A stretch of 64,000 nucleotides of DNA from Pseudomonas nitroreducens. Its GTDB lineage: Bacteria > Pseudomonadota > Gammaproteobacteria > Pseudomonadales > Pseudomonadaceae. This document shows positions 1 through 8,730 of this stretch, piece by piece. The notes below the pieces were generated by a model. The model was not told the DNA's origin. It did no database searches and saw only the letters and a program-made list of their open reading frames with translations. The translations under genes were made by a program, and so were the position numbers. The stretch spans positions 40,209-104,208 of the forward strand of contig NZ_JACHLI010000028.1 of NCBI RefSeq assembly GCF_014204515.1. The letters run 5' to 3'. Positions within the stretch are counted from its first letter, which is position 1. Each line of letters begins with the position of its first letter.

Positions 1-144
1 CGCATCGCCTTGAGCCTGGCGCTGTCCTGGGCGTTGGCCTGGCTGAGCTATCGCCTGGTAGAAATGCCCTTCCTGCGTCTCAAGTCGCACCTGGCGACTT
101 ACTCCGGGCGCGCCCCCTGGGCGCGCCGCGCCGCCGACGCCTGA
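1..144 (+). CDS. acyltransferase family 3 protein, C-terminal fragment (5' end outside window)
   Basis: Only the last 47 codons are inside the window, read in frame 1 and ending in TGA at 142-144. They encode a hydrophobic stretch (ALSLALSWALAWLSY) followed by RLVEMPFLRLK and a basic tail. A final membrane helix followed by (R/K)-x-V-E-x-P-F is typical of the C-terminus of OafA/YrhL-type membrane acyltransferases, which O-acylate surface polysaccharides. The fragment is too short to name a substrate. It ends 2 bp before the converging oxygenase gene. Confidence 0.6.
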   Translation, partial: RIALSLALSWALAWLSYRLVEMPFLRLKSHLATYSGRAPWARRAADA

Positions 145-146
145 GG

Positions 147-953
147 TCAGGCGGGCACGTCGCGCCAGTGCGTGGCGAAACCGGGCTGTGCTTCGCCTTC
201 CGGACGGCCGTTGGTGTAGTAGTACAGCGCCAGGGAGCGGCGATAGACGCCATCGGGACAGGTGAGCGGGTGCGGGTGGCCGTGGAACGAACTGGAGGTG
301 GTGCTGAACACTACGCAGCGGTTGGCAATCGGCAGCACGCGACGGGGCGGGCCGGCCATCTGCGAGTCCCACAGTTCGAGGTGGCCGCCGTAGCTCTCGG
401 GCCATTCCTCGTTGAGGTAGATCAGCACGTTGATCCGCCGATCCAGGCCGAAGTCGCGGTGGGTGGCGAAGTCGGTATGCACCTTGAGGAAGCCGCCGCG
501 GGAAATCTGATGGATTCCGGCTCCACGCAAATTGGGGTCGGGGATCAGATTGGCGATGCCGGTCAGTTGCGCCAGGTAGTCGAGGAAGGCGTGGGAGTTG
601 AGCTCCCAGAACAGCTGGCGGTAGGTCGGCGGCATGCGCAGCGGATCGCGGATATTGCGCTTGTCCTTCTGCACGTACTCGCCGCTGGCCTTGTCGGTAT
701 GGGTCGCGTTGTTCCACAGCGGATCATTCTGGTCGTGCGGATACTCCTGCAGCAGCCTGGCAAAGGTCGACGGCGGCAGAAAATCGTCAATGACGATATG
801 CGCGAAGGGGGCATTGCCGGCATAGTGCGGAGCCTGCCCGGCCACTCCGGCCATCAGGGCCGGATAGTCCAGCAGCAATCCATGGGAAGGGGCGCTGGTA
901 TCGCCGTTGCTCTTTGGCGCGAAAAGATTCTTAAGCATTTTTCGGGAATTCAC
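147..953 (-). CDS. 2-oxoglutarate/Fe(II)-dependent oxygenase family protein
   Basis: A 268-residue soluble protein with the double-stranded beta-helix signature: VHTDF (His-x-Asp iron ligands, around residue 160), a distal iron-binding His in SSFHGHPHPL, and a downstream Arg in YRRSLALYYYT that would bind 2-oxoglutarate. The family hydroxylates proteins, sugars or small molecules; no substrate can be read from the sequence. The longest frame starts with GTG at 953, only 3 bp from the start of the divergent sulfatase. An in-frame ATG at 938 is a credible alternative, and neither start has a strong ribosome binding site. The converging acyltransferase suggests a cell-surface modification role, which is inference only. 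Confidence 0.8.
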   Translation of the reverse strand: MNSRKMLKNLFAPKSNGDTSAPSHGLLLDYPALMAGVAGQAPHYAGNAPFAHIVIDDFLPPSTFARLLQEYPHDQNDPLWNNATHTDKASGEYVQKDKRNIRDPLRMPPTYRQLFWELNSHAFLDYLAQLTGIANLIPDPNLRGAGIHQISRGGFLKVHTDFATHRDFGLDRRINVLIYLNEEWPESYGGHLELWDSQMAGPPRRVLPIANRCVVFSTTSSSFHGHPHPLTCPDGVYRRSLALYYYTNGRPEGEAQPGFATHWRDVPA

Positions 954-956
954 TGA

Positions 957-2852
957 ATGTTGTTCTTTTCCACGCGAGCGACTTCTGCGCTCACGACCCG
1001 ACTAGCCATTGCCTGGCTGATTCTGCTTGCCATGGTCCCTGTGAGCAATGCTCAGGATCAAGCTGCGAAGCCGAATATCCTGTTCATCCTGACCGACGAC
1101 CTGGGGGTCAACGACATTGGCGCCTGGGGCGACGACAAGGCGCCGACGCCGACCCTGGACCAGCTCAGCCAGCAATCCCTGCGCTTCCGCCAGCACTATA
1201 CCGACAGTACCTGCTCGGTCAGCCGGGCGGCGCTGCTGACCGGCCGCGCTCCGGTCAGCATCGGCTTCGAGCCCAACGGGCTGGGGCTCTCGCCGGACCT
1301 GCAGACCCTGCCCGAATCGCTCAGGGGCCTGGGCTACAGCACCCACCATATCGGCAAGTGGCACGTCGGCGAGGCCATCGAATACCTGCAGATCCGTCCC
1401 AATCACCACGGCTTCGACGACTGGTTCGGCATGCTCAACCACTTCGTGCTGCATGGGCCGGACAAGAACGGCAAGCTGGTCAACGGCCCGCCGACCTTCA
1501 TCAATCCCTGGCTGGAAACCAACGACGGCCCGCCCGTGCAATACCAGGGGCACCTCGATGATCTGCTCACCGACCGCGCCATCGAGCTGATCGACAAGGG
1601 ACGGCAAGGCGGCAAGCCCTGGTTCATCAACCTCTGGCTGTTCTCGCCACACCATCCGTTCCAGCCTTCGGAGACCTTCCGCAGCCAGTTCCCGGATACC
1701 GACGAAGGTCGTTACCTCGCCGTGCTCAAGCAGCTGGACCACAACGTCGACCGCTTGCTGGAGTCGCTGCGTGCCAGCGGCCAGCTGGACAACACGCTGG
1801 TGGTATTCACCAGTGACAACGGCAGCCCCAACCTCGCCCGCGACAGCAACTTCCCGCTGACCGGCACCAAGATGACCTACCTCGAAGGTGGGGTTCGTAC
1901 TCCGTTGCTGGTGCTCTGGCCCGGCCATCGCGGCAACGCGGATGTGACCGGCATCAGCCATATCACCGATCTGTATCCCACGCTGGTCGGCATGGCCGGC
2001 GGCAAGCCCCCGGCAGGACTGACCGGACGTGACCTGTCCGGTTACATCGCCAAGGGTCAGCCGCTGCCCAAGGTCGATGCACTCTACTGGGCGGCGGACG
2101 TGATGACCTGGGGCATGACCTACGGTGGCCACCTCACCGGGCGCGGTCTGTTCTACCGGCCCACGCTGGGCAAGCTGGAGAGCCATCCGGTGACTGGCCC
2201 GCTGGGTTCGAGTGCGCCCCAGGCAGAAGCCTTCGAGCCGATTGGCCGCGACGAGGCGATGAACCTGTTGCGTAGCTGGGAGCAGAAGTACCGGCCGGTG
2301 CCCCTGTCCTGGCACGCCGCCGTCGGCAAGCAGCCGGCCTTCCTCAGCGGTCGCGATTACCAGCGGGCTCCGGTGCACGGTGCCTACAGCTTCGGCCTCG
2401 GCCTGGGGAAGACGCGGGTGGAGGGTGCGCGGCAGGTTCTGGTGGAGCAGGAAGGGCTGTGGGGCATGGCCATCGACAAAGGGCGCATAGAGGTGTGGCG
2501 CGGCCCGTTGCGGGTGCAGAGTGAGCCCATCACCCTGGACGGCCGGTGCAACGCCCTGGTGGCCAGCTTCTACGTGAAGCCCTATTCCAAGTTCCCCTTC
2601 CCGGGACCGGAGAAGGGGGCGCTGACGGTCTACCTCAACGGCAAGGCCATCCTGCAGTCGCAGGAGCCGATGCCGCGCCCGGAAACCGCCGAGCCACTGG
2701 CGCACCCGACCTACATCGGTGCTTCCGCCACCGGCGCCGATCGTTTCGCCGGAAAGATCGGCAAGCCGTTGCTGGTGGACAAGTTCATGCTGCCGCAACT
2801 CGATGGCTACGGCCTGGATGACATGGGCCAGGCTGTCTGTCCGGGGCGGTGA
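957..2852 (+). CDS. secreted sulfatase (alkaline-phosphatase superfamily) with atypical CSVSR active-site motif
   Basis: A 631-residue protein with an N-terminal signal peptide (hydrophobic core about residues 13-30, cleavage near SNA-QDQ), so it is probably periplasmic. NILFILTDD supplies the two metal-binding Asp residues (D47, D48). The sulfatase signature CSVSRAALLTGR begins at Cys86, the residue normally converted to formylglycine. HIGKWH and FTSDNG are further catalytic and metal motifs of arylsulfatases. The third position of the C-x-P-x-R maturation motif is Val instead of Pro or Ala. After the catalytic domain, about 150 residues have no obvious motif. The start lies 3 bp from the divergent oxygenase start, so the promoters must overlap coding DNA. 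Substrate unknown. Confidence 0.85.
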   Translation: MLFFSTRATSALTTRLAIAWLILLAMVPVSNAQDQAAKPNILFILTDDLGVNDIGAWGDDKAPTPTLDQLSQQSLRFRQHYTDSTCSVSRAALLTGRAPVSIGFEPNGLGLSPDLQTLPESLRGLGYSTHHIGKWHVGEAIEYLQIRPNHHGFDDWFGMLNHFVLHGPDKNGKLVNGPPTFINPWLETNDGPPVQYQGHLDDLLTDRAIELIDKGRQGGKPWFINLWLFSPHHPFQPSETFRSQFPDTDEGRYLAVLKQLDHNVDRLLESLRASGQLDNTLVVFTSDNGSPNLARDSNFPLTGTKMTYLEGGVRTPLLVLWPGHRGNADVTGISHITDLYPTLVGMAGGKPPAGLTGRDLSGYIAKGQPLPKVDALYWAADVMTWGMTYGGHLTGRGLFYRPTLGKLESHPVTGPLGSSAPQAEAFEPIGRDEAMNLLRSWEQKYRPVPLSWHAAVGKQPAFLSGRDYQRAPVHGAYSFGLGLGKTRVEGARQVLVEQEGLWGMAIDKGRIEVWRGPLRVQSEPITLDGRCNALVASFYVKPYSKFPFPGPEKGALTVYLNGKAILQSQEPMPRPETAEPLAHPTYIGASATGADRFAGKIGKPLLVDKFMLPQLDGYGLDDMGQAVCPGR

Positions 2853-2906
2853 CTTGTTGCCAGGATGGCGGCGGGCATCACCACTGACGCCGTTGCTGAA
2901 CCTGGC

Positions 2907-2975
2907 GTAGGAGCGGACTCCGTCCGCGATAGCTCACCGCGAGCTCGGAGCATCGCGGACGGAGTCCGCTCCTGC
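2907..2975. repeat. family A REP inverted pair
   Basis: GTAGGAGCGGACTCCGTCCG begins an arm that is repeated in reverse complement (ending CGGAGTCCGCTCCTGCG) after a loop of about 20 nt. The same unit occurs at 22591, 24494 and 63839. It sits between the converging sulfatase and uvrD genes, where it could also act as a transcription stop. Confidence 0.85.
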
Positions 2976-2997
2976 GTATCCCGGTGGGACCGGAGCG

Positions 2998-5178
2998 TCA
3001 GATCGCTTCGAGCTTGGCGTAGCCCATCATCAGCCACTTGCTGCCCTCGCTGTCGAAATTCACCTGCACCCGTGCCTGGGCGCCGGAGCCTTCGAAGTTG
3101 AGGATCACGCCGTCGCCGAACAGCGGGTGGCGCACCGACTGGCCGAGGCTGAACGGGGTGTCGGGCACGCCGGCGCCGGCGAACAGGTTGCCGCTGTACT
3201 GGTTGCCCGACAGCGGGCGGCTCACCGAGTTGGACAGGCGCACTTCCTGGATCAGGCTCGGCGGGATTTCGCGGACGAAGCGCGAGACCTTGTTGTAGGT
3301 CTCGCTGCCGTACAGGCGGCGGGTTTCCGCGTAGGTCATGACCAGGCGCTGCATGGCGCGGGTGATGCCGACGTAGGCCAGGCGGCGTTCTTCCTCCAGA
3401 CGGCCGGGTTCTTCCAGGCTCATCTTGTGCGGGAACAGGCCTTCTTCCACGCCCGCCAGGAACACCAGCGGGAATTCCAGGCCCTTGGCGCTGTGCAGCG
3501 TCATCAGCTGCACGCTGTCCTCGAAGGCGTCGGCCTGGGTGTCGCCGGACTCCAGCGCGGTGTGGTCGAGGAAGGCCACCAGCGGCGGGGTGTCCTCGTC
3601 GTCCGGGGTCTCGAAGGCGCGGGCGGCGCTGACCAGTTCTTCCAGGTTCTCCACCCGGGCCTGGCCTTTCTCGCCCTTCTCTTCCTTGTGGTAGGTGATC
3701 AGGCCGGATTGCTCGATGACCACCTGGGTCATCTGGTGCAGCGGCATGCCTTCGACCTTCACCGCGAGCAGGTCGACGGTCTCCAGGAATGCGTTCAGCG
3801 CGCTGGCGGCGCGGCCGGCCACGGCCTTGGCGGCGATCACGTCGTTGATCGCGCGCCACATCGAGGTGCCGTTGTGACGTGCGGCGTTGCGGATCGCCTC
3901 GACGGTCTTCTCGCCGATGCCGCGCGGCGGCACGTTGATCACCCGTTCCAGCGCCGCGTCATCGTCACGCAGGCGGATCAGGCGCAGGTAGGCCAGGGCG
4001 TTCTTGATCTCGGCACGTTCGAAGAAGCGCTGGCCGCCGTAGATGCGGTAGGGGATCTTCTCGCGCAGCAGCGCCTCTTCCAGCACCCGCGACTGGGCGT
4101 TGGAGCGGTAGAGGATGGCGATTTCGCTGCGCTTGATGCCGTCCTTGCGCAGGGCATCCTCGATGGTTTCGACGATGTAGCGCGCCTCGTCGTGCTCGTT
4201 GAAGCCGGCGTAGAGGGTGATCGGCTCGCCGTCGGCGCCGTCAGTCCACAGCTCCTTGCCCAGGCGCCCGCTGTTGTTGGCGATCAGCGAGTTGGCGGCC
4301 TTCAGGATGGTGCCGGTGGAGCGGTAGTTCTGCTCCAGGCGGATGTCCTGGGCGTCGCTGAAGTCGTTGGCGAAACTCAGGATGTTCTCGATCTTCGCGC
4401 CGCGCCAGCCGTAGATCGACTGGTCGTCGTCGCCCACCGCCATCAGGCTCTCGCCACCCTTGGCGAGGAAGCGCAGCCAGGCGTACTGCACAGCGTTGGT
4501 GTCCTGGAACTCGTCCACCAGGATGTGGCGGAAGCGCCGCTGGTAGTGCTCCAGCAGGCTCGGGCGGTTGCGCCAGAGGTCCAGCGAGCGCAGCAGCAAT
4601 TCGGCGAAGTCGACCACGCCGGCACGGGCGCAGGCTTCTTCGTAGGCCTGGTAGACGCTGACCATGGTCGACAGGTACAGGTCGCCGCCGGCCTGGATGT
4701 TCTGCGGGCGGTTGCCTTCGTCCTTCTGGCCGTTGATGAACCACTGCGCCTGGCGCGGCGGCCAGCGCTGCTCGTCGAGGCCCAGTTCGCGGACCACGCG
4801 TTTGACGATGCGCAACTGGTCGTCGCTGTCGAGGATCTGGAAGTTCTCCGGCAGCCCGGCTTCCTGCCAGTGCGCGCGCAGCAGGCGGTGCGCCAGGCCG
4901 TGGAAGGTGCCGACCCACATGCCCGCCGGGTTGATGCCCAGCAGCTGCTCGATCCGCGCGCGCATCTCGGCGGCGGCCTTGTTGGTGAAGGTCACGGCCA
5001 GGATGCTGTGCGGCGAGGCGCGCTCCACCTGGATCAGCCAGGCGATGCGGTGCACCAGCACGCGGGTCTTGCCGGACCCGGCGCCGGCGAGCACGCGCTG
5101 GCGCCCCAGCGGCGCGGCCACGGCCTGGCGCTGCGGGTCATTGAGGGAGTTGAGCAGGAGGGAGAGGTCATCGTTCAT
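2998..5178 (-). CDS. uvrD: DNA helicase II (UvrD), SF1A 3'-5' helicase
   Basis: A 726-residue ATP-dependent helicase of nucleotide excision and mismatch repair; P. aeruginosa UvrD is about 728 residues. Visible motifs in order: NDPQRQAVAA (Q motif), GAGSGKT (Walker A), TFTNKAAAEM (Ia), VDEFQDTN (Walker B/II), GDDDQSIYGWRGA (III), LEQNYRS (IV), LMTLHSAKGLEF (V) and YVGITRA (VI). The C-terminus carries the weakly conserved Tudor-like tail (SVRHPLFGDGVILNFEG). The frame extends 40 codons further upstream, but the MNDDLS start at 5178 matches the family N-terminus. It diverges from the GGDEF/EAL gene, an arrangement remembered from P. aeruginosa PA5443/PA5442. Confidence 0.96.
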   Translation of the reverse strand: MNDDLSLLLNSLNDPQRQAVAAPLGRQRVLAGAGSGKTRVLVHRIAWLIQVERASPHSILAVTFTNKAAAEMRARIEQLLGINPAGMWVGTFHGLAHRLLRAHWQEAGLPENFQILDSDDQLRIVKRVVRELGLDEQRWPPRQAQWFINGQKDEGNRPQNIQAGGDLYLSTMVSVYQAYEEACARAGVVDFAELLLRSLDLWRNRPSLLEHYQRRFRHILVDEFQDTNAVQYAWLRFLAKGGESLMAVGDDDQSIYGWRGAKIENILSFANDFSDAQDIRLEQNYRSTGTILKAANSLIANNSGRLGKELWTDGADGEPITLYAGFNEHDEARYIVETIEDALRKDGIKRSEIAILYRSNAQSRVLEEALLREKIPYRIYGGQRFFERAEIKNALAYLRLIRLRDDDAALERVINVPPRGIGEKTVEAIRNAARHNGTSMWRAINDVIAAKAVAGRAASALNAFLETVDLLAVKVEGMPLHQMTQVVIEQSGLITYHKEEKGEKGQARVENLEELVSAARAFETPDDEDTPPLVAFLDHTALESGDTQADAFEDSVQLMTLHSAKGLEFPLVFLAGVEEGLFPHKMSLEEPGRLEEERRLAYVGITRAMQRLVMTYAETRRLYGSETYNKVSRFVREIPPSLIQEVRLSNSVSRPLSGNQYSGNLFAGAGVPDTPFSLGQSVRHPLFGDGVILNFEGSGAQARVQVNFDSEGSKWLMMGYAKLEAI

Positions 5179-5353
5179 GGGGAGGCATTCTACCGACGGG
5201 CGGTTTTCCCCGGCAAACCGGGCCGCCGTCCGGCGTCTTCCCGACGAAAGTTGGGAGGGCACGCAGCCAATTGCCATCATCCTGCTTGGGTGGGGCAACC
5301 TCCTCGGGTATGCTCCGCCGACGCCTAGGCCAGAACCTACAAGAAAAACGCCT

Positions 5354-8197
5354 ATGACCGCTTATGTAGAGCCTTCGGCGATCCCGGTGAGCCATGCCGA
5401 GATCCGCCGGCAGTACGCTCACGAAATCGCTGTCGAATGCACGCGCCTGCTCTATCAGGGCTCGCGGGTACCGACCCTGCTCATGCTGCTCAACGGCCTG
5501 GCCTGCGCCGGCCTGCTGTGGGACTACGTGCAGCCGGGGCTGCTGGCCGGCTGGCTGGTGTGGCTGGTGTTGCTGGCCGTGCTGCGGCTGATCCAGGTGT
5601 CCGCCTTCAATGCCGCCACCGTCGAACGCCAGGCCAGCCCGCACTGGCAGCGCACCTTCCTGTTCGGCGCCGGTGCCTCGGGCCTGACCCTGGCCTTTGC
5701 CGCCATCGCCCTGGTGCCGCCGGATGCCTTCCTCCAGCAGTCCCTGGTATTCGGCCTGATCGCCGCGGCCATTCTTTCCGCCAGCGTCGCCTACGCGGTC
5801 AGCCTGCCCGCCTTCCTCACCTTCGCTCTGCCGTGCCTGTTCCCCTCCATTGCCTATTTATTGATCAGCGATAACCCGTTGCAGCAAGGCTGGGGCGTGC
5901 TCGGGGTGATCCTGCTGGCCGCGCTGCTGGTGGTGGCCTGGCAGATTCACCGGGTGGTTCACATTGGCCTGCTGCGGCGCTTCCAGGCCCAGGCGCTGGT
6001 GGCCCACCTGGAGCGGGCCAAGGCGCAGACCGAGGCGCTGAACCAGGACCTGGAACGCGAAGTCGACCAGCGCCGCCGCGCCGAGCGCGAACTCTGCCGC
6101 GCCCGCGATGCCCTGCAGGAGCGGGTCGAGGCGGGCAGCGCACAGCTCAGCCACACCGAGGCGCGCCTGGCCCTGGCGCTGGAGGCCAGCGAGCTGGGCC
6201 TGTGGGACTGGAACCTGCTGACCGACGAGGTGCACCACTCGCACCTCGAAGAAATCTTCGGGCTGACCCAGGCGGCGGTGAAAACCGTGCGCAACGACCT
6301 GCGCCCGCGCCTGCACCCGGACGACCTGCCGTTGCTGCGTCGCGCGCTGGTGGAGCACCTCAAGGGCCGCACCGACGGCTACCGCATCGAATACCGCGTG
6401 CGTCACGCCGCTGGCCACTGGGTCTGGGTGGAAGACCGTGGCCGGGTGATGGAGCGCGATGGCCAGGGACAGGTCACGCGCATGGTCGGCACCCGCGCCG
6501 ATATCTCGCCGCGCAAGCTGCGCGAGGAAGAGCAGCGCCTGGCCGCCACGGTGTTCGAGGCGGCCAGCGAAGGCATCATCATCCTCGACCCGGATTACCG
6601 GCTGATCGCCATCAACGAGGCCTTCACCTCGCTGACCGGGTACCGCCGCGACGAGCTGCTCGGGCACAACGTGGCGCGGCTGATGGGCTCGGCGGAAAGC
6701 CTGCGGCGCTACCAGTCGATCCGCACCGAGCTGGAACGCCAGGGCACCTGGCAGGGCGAGCTGATCGAGACGCGCAAGAATGGCGAGCTGTATCCACAGT
6801 GGCTGCAGCTCAACGTGGTGCGCGACAGCCGCGGGCAGGTCGCCCATGTGGTCGGTTTCTTCGCCGACCTCACCGCGCGCCGCGATGCCGAGGAACGGCT
6901 GCGCTACCTGTCGCACTACGACGAACTCACCGGCCTGGCCAACCGCACGCTGTTCAAGGAGCGCCTGCACGAGGCCAGCCAGCGCGCGCGCCAGGAAGGC
7001 CGCACGGCGGCGCTGCTGCTGATCGACCTGGACCGCTTCAAGCTGCTCAACGACAGCCTCGGCCACGAGGTTGCCGACCAGTTGCTGCGGCAGATGTCGC
7101 GGCGCATGACCCAGACGGTGCCCGAGGCCGACACCATCGCCCGGCTGTCCGGCGACGAATTCGCCGTGCTGATCGACTCCTACGCCAGCCTCGCCGCGCT
7201 GGCGCGGCTGTCCAGCCGGCTGCTGGCCAAGCTGCGCACGCCGATGACCGTGGGCGGCCACGAGCTGGTGGTCAGCGCCTCGGTGGGCATCAGCCTGCTG
7301 CCGGAGAACGCCTGGGAAATCTCCGCGCTGATGAGCCAGGCGAACATGGCCATGCAGCACGCCAAGCACCTGGGCGGGAATACCTTCCAGTTCTTCACCG
7401 ACAACCTGCAGGCCTGCACCCTGGAGCGCCTGCAGCTGGAAACCCGGCTGCGCAAGGCCATCGACGAAGGCCAGCTGGACGTGCATTACCAGCCCAAGCT
7501 GAACCTCGCCAACGAACGTCTGGACAGCGCCGAGGCGCTGGTGCGCTGGCATCACCCGGAGATGGGCATGGTGCCGCCCGGCGATTTCATCGGCCTCGCC
7601 GAGGAAACCGGGCTGATCGGCGCCATCGGCGAGTTCGTCCTGCGCCGCGCCTGCCAGCAGGCCCGCGCGTGGCAGAAACAGGGGCGCGAGCTGCGGGTCT
7701 CGGTGAACCTCTCGGTACACCAGCTGCGCACCGGCAACCTGGTCGACCTGGTGCGTACCGTGCTGGAGGACAGCGGCCTGCCGCCGCACCTGCTGGAGCT
7801 GGAACTCACCGAAAGCCAGCTGCTGGACAACGTCGAGAGCGTCACCGCGACTTTCCGCCAATTGCGCGAGATGGGCGTGAAACTGGCCATCGACGACTTC
7901 GGCACCGGCTATTCCTCGCTCAGCTACCTCAAGCGCTTCCCGGTGGACTACGTGAAGATCGACCAGACCTTCATCCGCGACCTGTCCGAACGCGGCGAAG
8001 ACGCGGCCATTACCCGGGCGATCATCGCCATGGCGCACAGCCTGGAGCTGAAGGTGGTGGCCGAGGGCGTCGAGCACACCGAGCAGCTGCGCTTCCTGCG
8101 CGCCCACGGTTGCGACGAGATCCAGGGCTACCTGATCAGCCAGCCGCTGCCGGCGCAGAAGTGCCTGGCGCTGCTGGAGCGCAGCGACCGGCACTGA
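5354..8197 (+). CDS. membrane-bound PAS-PAS-GGDEF-EAL cyclic-di-GMP signalling protein
   Basis: A 947-residue protein. The N-terminal 190 residues hold about five to six hydrophobic segments, followed by a coiled coil (about residues 215-265), PAS domain 1 (from about 270, with a PAC-type end near 380), PAS domain 2 (from about 395), a GGDEF domain with the motif SGDEF at 599-603 and an EAL domain starting at Glu727 (AEALVRWHHP), with NLSVHQL, LELELTES, IDDFGTGYSS and VKIDQTFI. SGDEF is a tolerated variant of GGDEF, so both cyclase and phosphodiesterase activity are possible; the complete EAL metal motifs favour phosphodiesterase. It is a positional homologue of PA5442 (from memory). The denitrification island starts 24 bp downstream. 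Confidence 0.93.
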   Translation: MTAYVEPSAIPVSHAEIRRQYAHEIAVECTRLLYQGSRVPTLLMLLNGLACAGLLWDYVQPGLLAGWLVWLVLLAVLRLIQVSAFNAATVERQASPHWQRTFLFGAGASGLTLAFAAIALVPPDAFLQQSLVFGLIAAAILSASVAYAVSLPAFLTFALPCLFPSIAYLLISDNPLQQGWGVLGVILLAALLVVAWQIHRVVHIGLLRRFQAQALVAHLERAKAQTEALNQDLEREVDQRRRAERELCRARDALQERVEAGSAQLSHTEARLALALEASELGLWDWNLLTDEVHHSHLEEIFGLTQAAVKTVRNDLRPRLHPDDLPLLRRALVEHLKGRTDGYRIEYRVRHAAGHWVWVEDRGRVMERDGQGQVTRMVGTRADISPRKLREEEQRLAATVFEAASEGIIILDPDYRLIAINEAFTSLTGYRRDELLGHNVARLMGSAESLRRYQSIRTELERQGTWQGELIETRKNGELYPQWLQLNVVRDSRGQVAHVVGFFADLTARRDAEERLRYLSHYDELTGLANRTLFKERLHEASQRARQEGRTAALLLIDLDRFKLLNDSLGHEVADQLLRQMSRRMTQTVPEADTIARLSGDEFAVLIDSYASLAALARLSSRLLAKLRTPMTVGGHELVVSASVGISLLPENAWEISALMSQANMAMQHAKHLGGNTFQFFTDNLQACTLERLQLETRLRKAIDEGQLDVHYQPKLNLANERLDSAEALVRWHHPEMGMVPPGDFIGLAEETGLIGAIGEFVLRRACQQARAWQKQGRELRVSVNLSVHQLRTGNLVDLVRTVLEDSGLPPHLLELELTESQLLDNVESVTATFRQLREMGVKLAIDDFGTGYSSLSYLKRFPVDYVKIDQTFIRDLSERGEDAAITRAIIAMAHSLELKVVAEGVEHTEQLRFLRAHGCDEIQGYLISQPLPAQKCLALLERSDRH

Positions 8198-8221
8198 GCG
8201 CGCCGGCCGCACGGAGGGGCG

Positions 8222-8530
8222 TTACTTGAGGGTGACGATCCATTCGGCGAGGGTTTTGGCTTCCTCCTCGCTGACGGTGCGGTTGGCCGGCATCGGGATC
8301 GGACCCCAGACGTCCTTGCTGCCGGTGAGGATGCTGTGCTGGATATGCGCCGCACCCTCGGCGCCGTACTTGGCCGCGACCTCGTGGAACGCCGGGCCGA
8401 CCAGCTTCTTGTCCACCGCATGGCAGGCCACGCAGGCCTTGGCCTTGAACAGCTCTTCGGCGCTGCTGGCCAGCGCCGTCGTCTGGACCAGCATGCCGCC
8501 CAGCAGCAGGGCAACCAGGGCTTTGTTCAT
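8222..8530 (-). CDS. nirM: cytochrome c551 (NirM-type electron donor)
   Basis: A 102-residue class I cytochrome with a signal peptide ending near ALA-SSA, a haem motif CVACH (C33, C36, H37) and an axial Met80 in WGPIPMPAN. The pattern ELFKAKACVACHAVDKKLVGPA closely follows P. aeruginosa cytochrome c551, the periplasmic electron donor to nitrite reductase. The start at 8530 is chosen because GAGGAG lies 8-9 nt upstream; an upstream in-frame Met at 8545 would overlap that site. It diverges from nirQ across a perfect ANR/DNR box. In P. aeruginosa nirM sits directly behind nirS, which is absent here; the likely acceptor is NirK at 18192. c551 is a plausible electron donor for NirK, but that pairing is inferred. 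Confidence 0.88.
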   Translation of the reverse strand: MNKALVALLLGGMLVQTTALASSAEELFKAKACVACHAVDKKLVGPAFHEVAAKYGAEGAAHIQHSILTGSKDVWGPIPMPANRTVSEEEAKTLAEWIVTLK

Positions 8531-8606
8531 CACCGCTCTCCTCACAGGCTTGGCGCATCGAGGCGCCGCTTGGTATGCGCCGGCTTCCCGCCCGGCTTCT
8601 GTGGCG

Positions 8607-8649
8607 ATTCTAGGAGCGCCTCCGACGCCCCTGGCTTGATGGCAATCAA
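8607..8649 (-). promoter_or_regulatory. ANR/DNR box and -10 of the nirM promoter, shared with divergent nirQ
   Basis: TTGATGGCAATCAA at 8636-8649 is a perfect TTGAT-N4-ATCAA site. On the minus strand a -10-like TAGAAT (8612 to 8607) lies 23 nt from the box, which puts the box near -41.5 from the expected start, the classical FNR class II position. The same box lies 82 nt upstream of nirQ and may activate both directions; no good -10 is seen on the nirQ side. Confidence 0.85.
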
Positions 8650-8730
8650 GAACTCGTTGCGCCGCGCTTGAGGAGGGTGGCGTGGCTGATTAGCTTGCCT
8701 ACCGAAACTTCCTACAGAGAAATCCTCGCC

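Noticed and set aside
1002..2798. 598-codon open frame antisense to the sulfatase
   Set aside because: Shadow of a clearly coding sulfatase; no motif or ribosome binding site of its own.
5179..5298. 40-codon N-terminal extension of uvrD
   Set aside because: UvrD homologues begin at the MNDDLS-type start; the extension lacks similarity and a ribosome binding site.
3127..5328. 733-codon open frame antisense to uvrD
   Set aside because: High-GC shadow frame; its translation is Ala/Gly/Val/Asp/His-rich with no motif, while the opposite strand has every UvrD motif.
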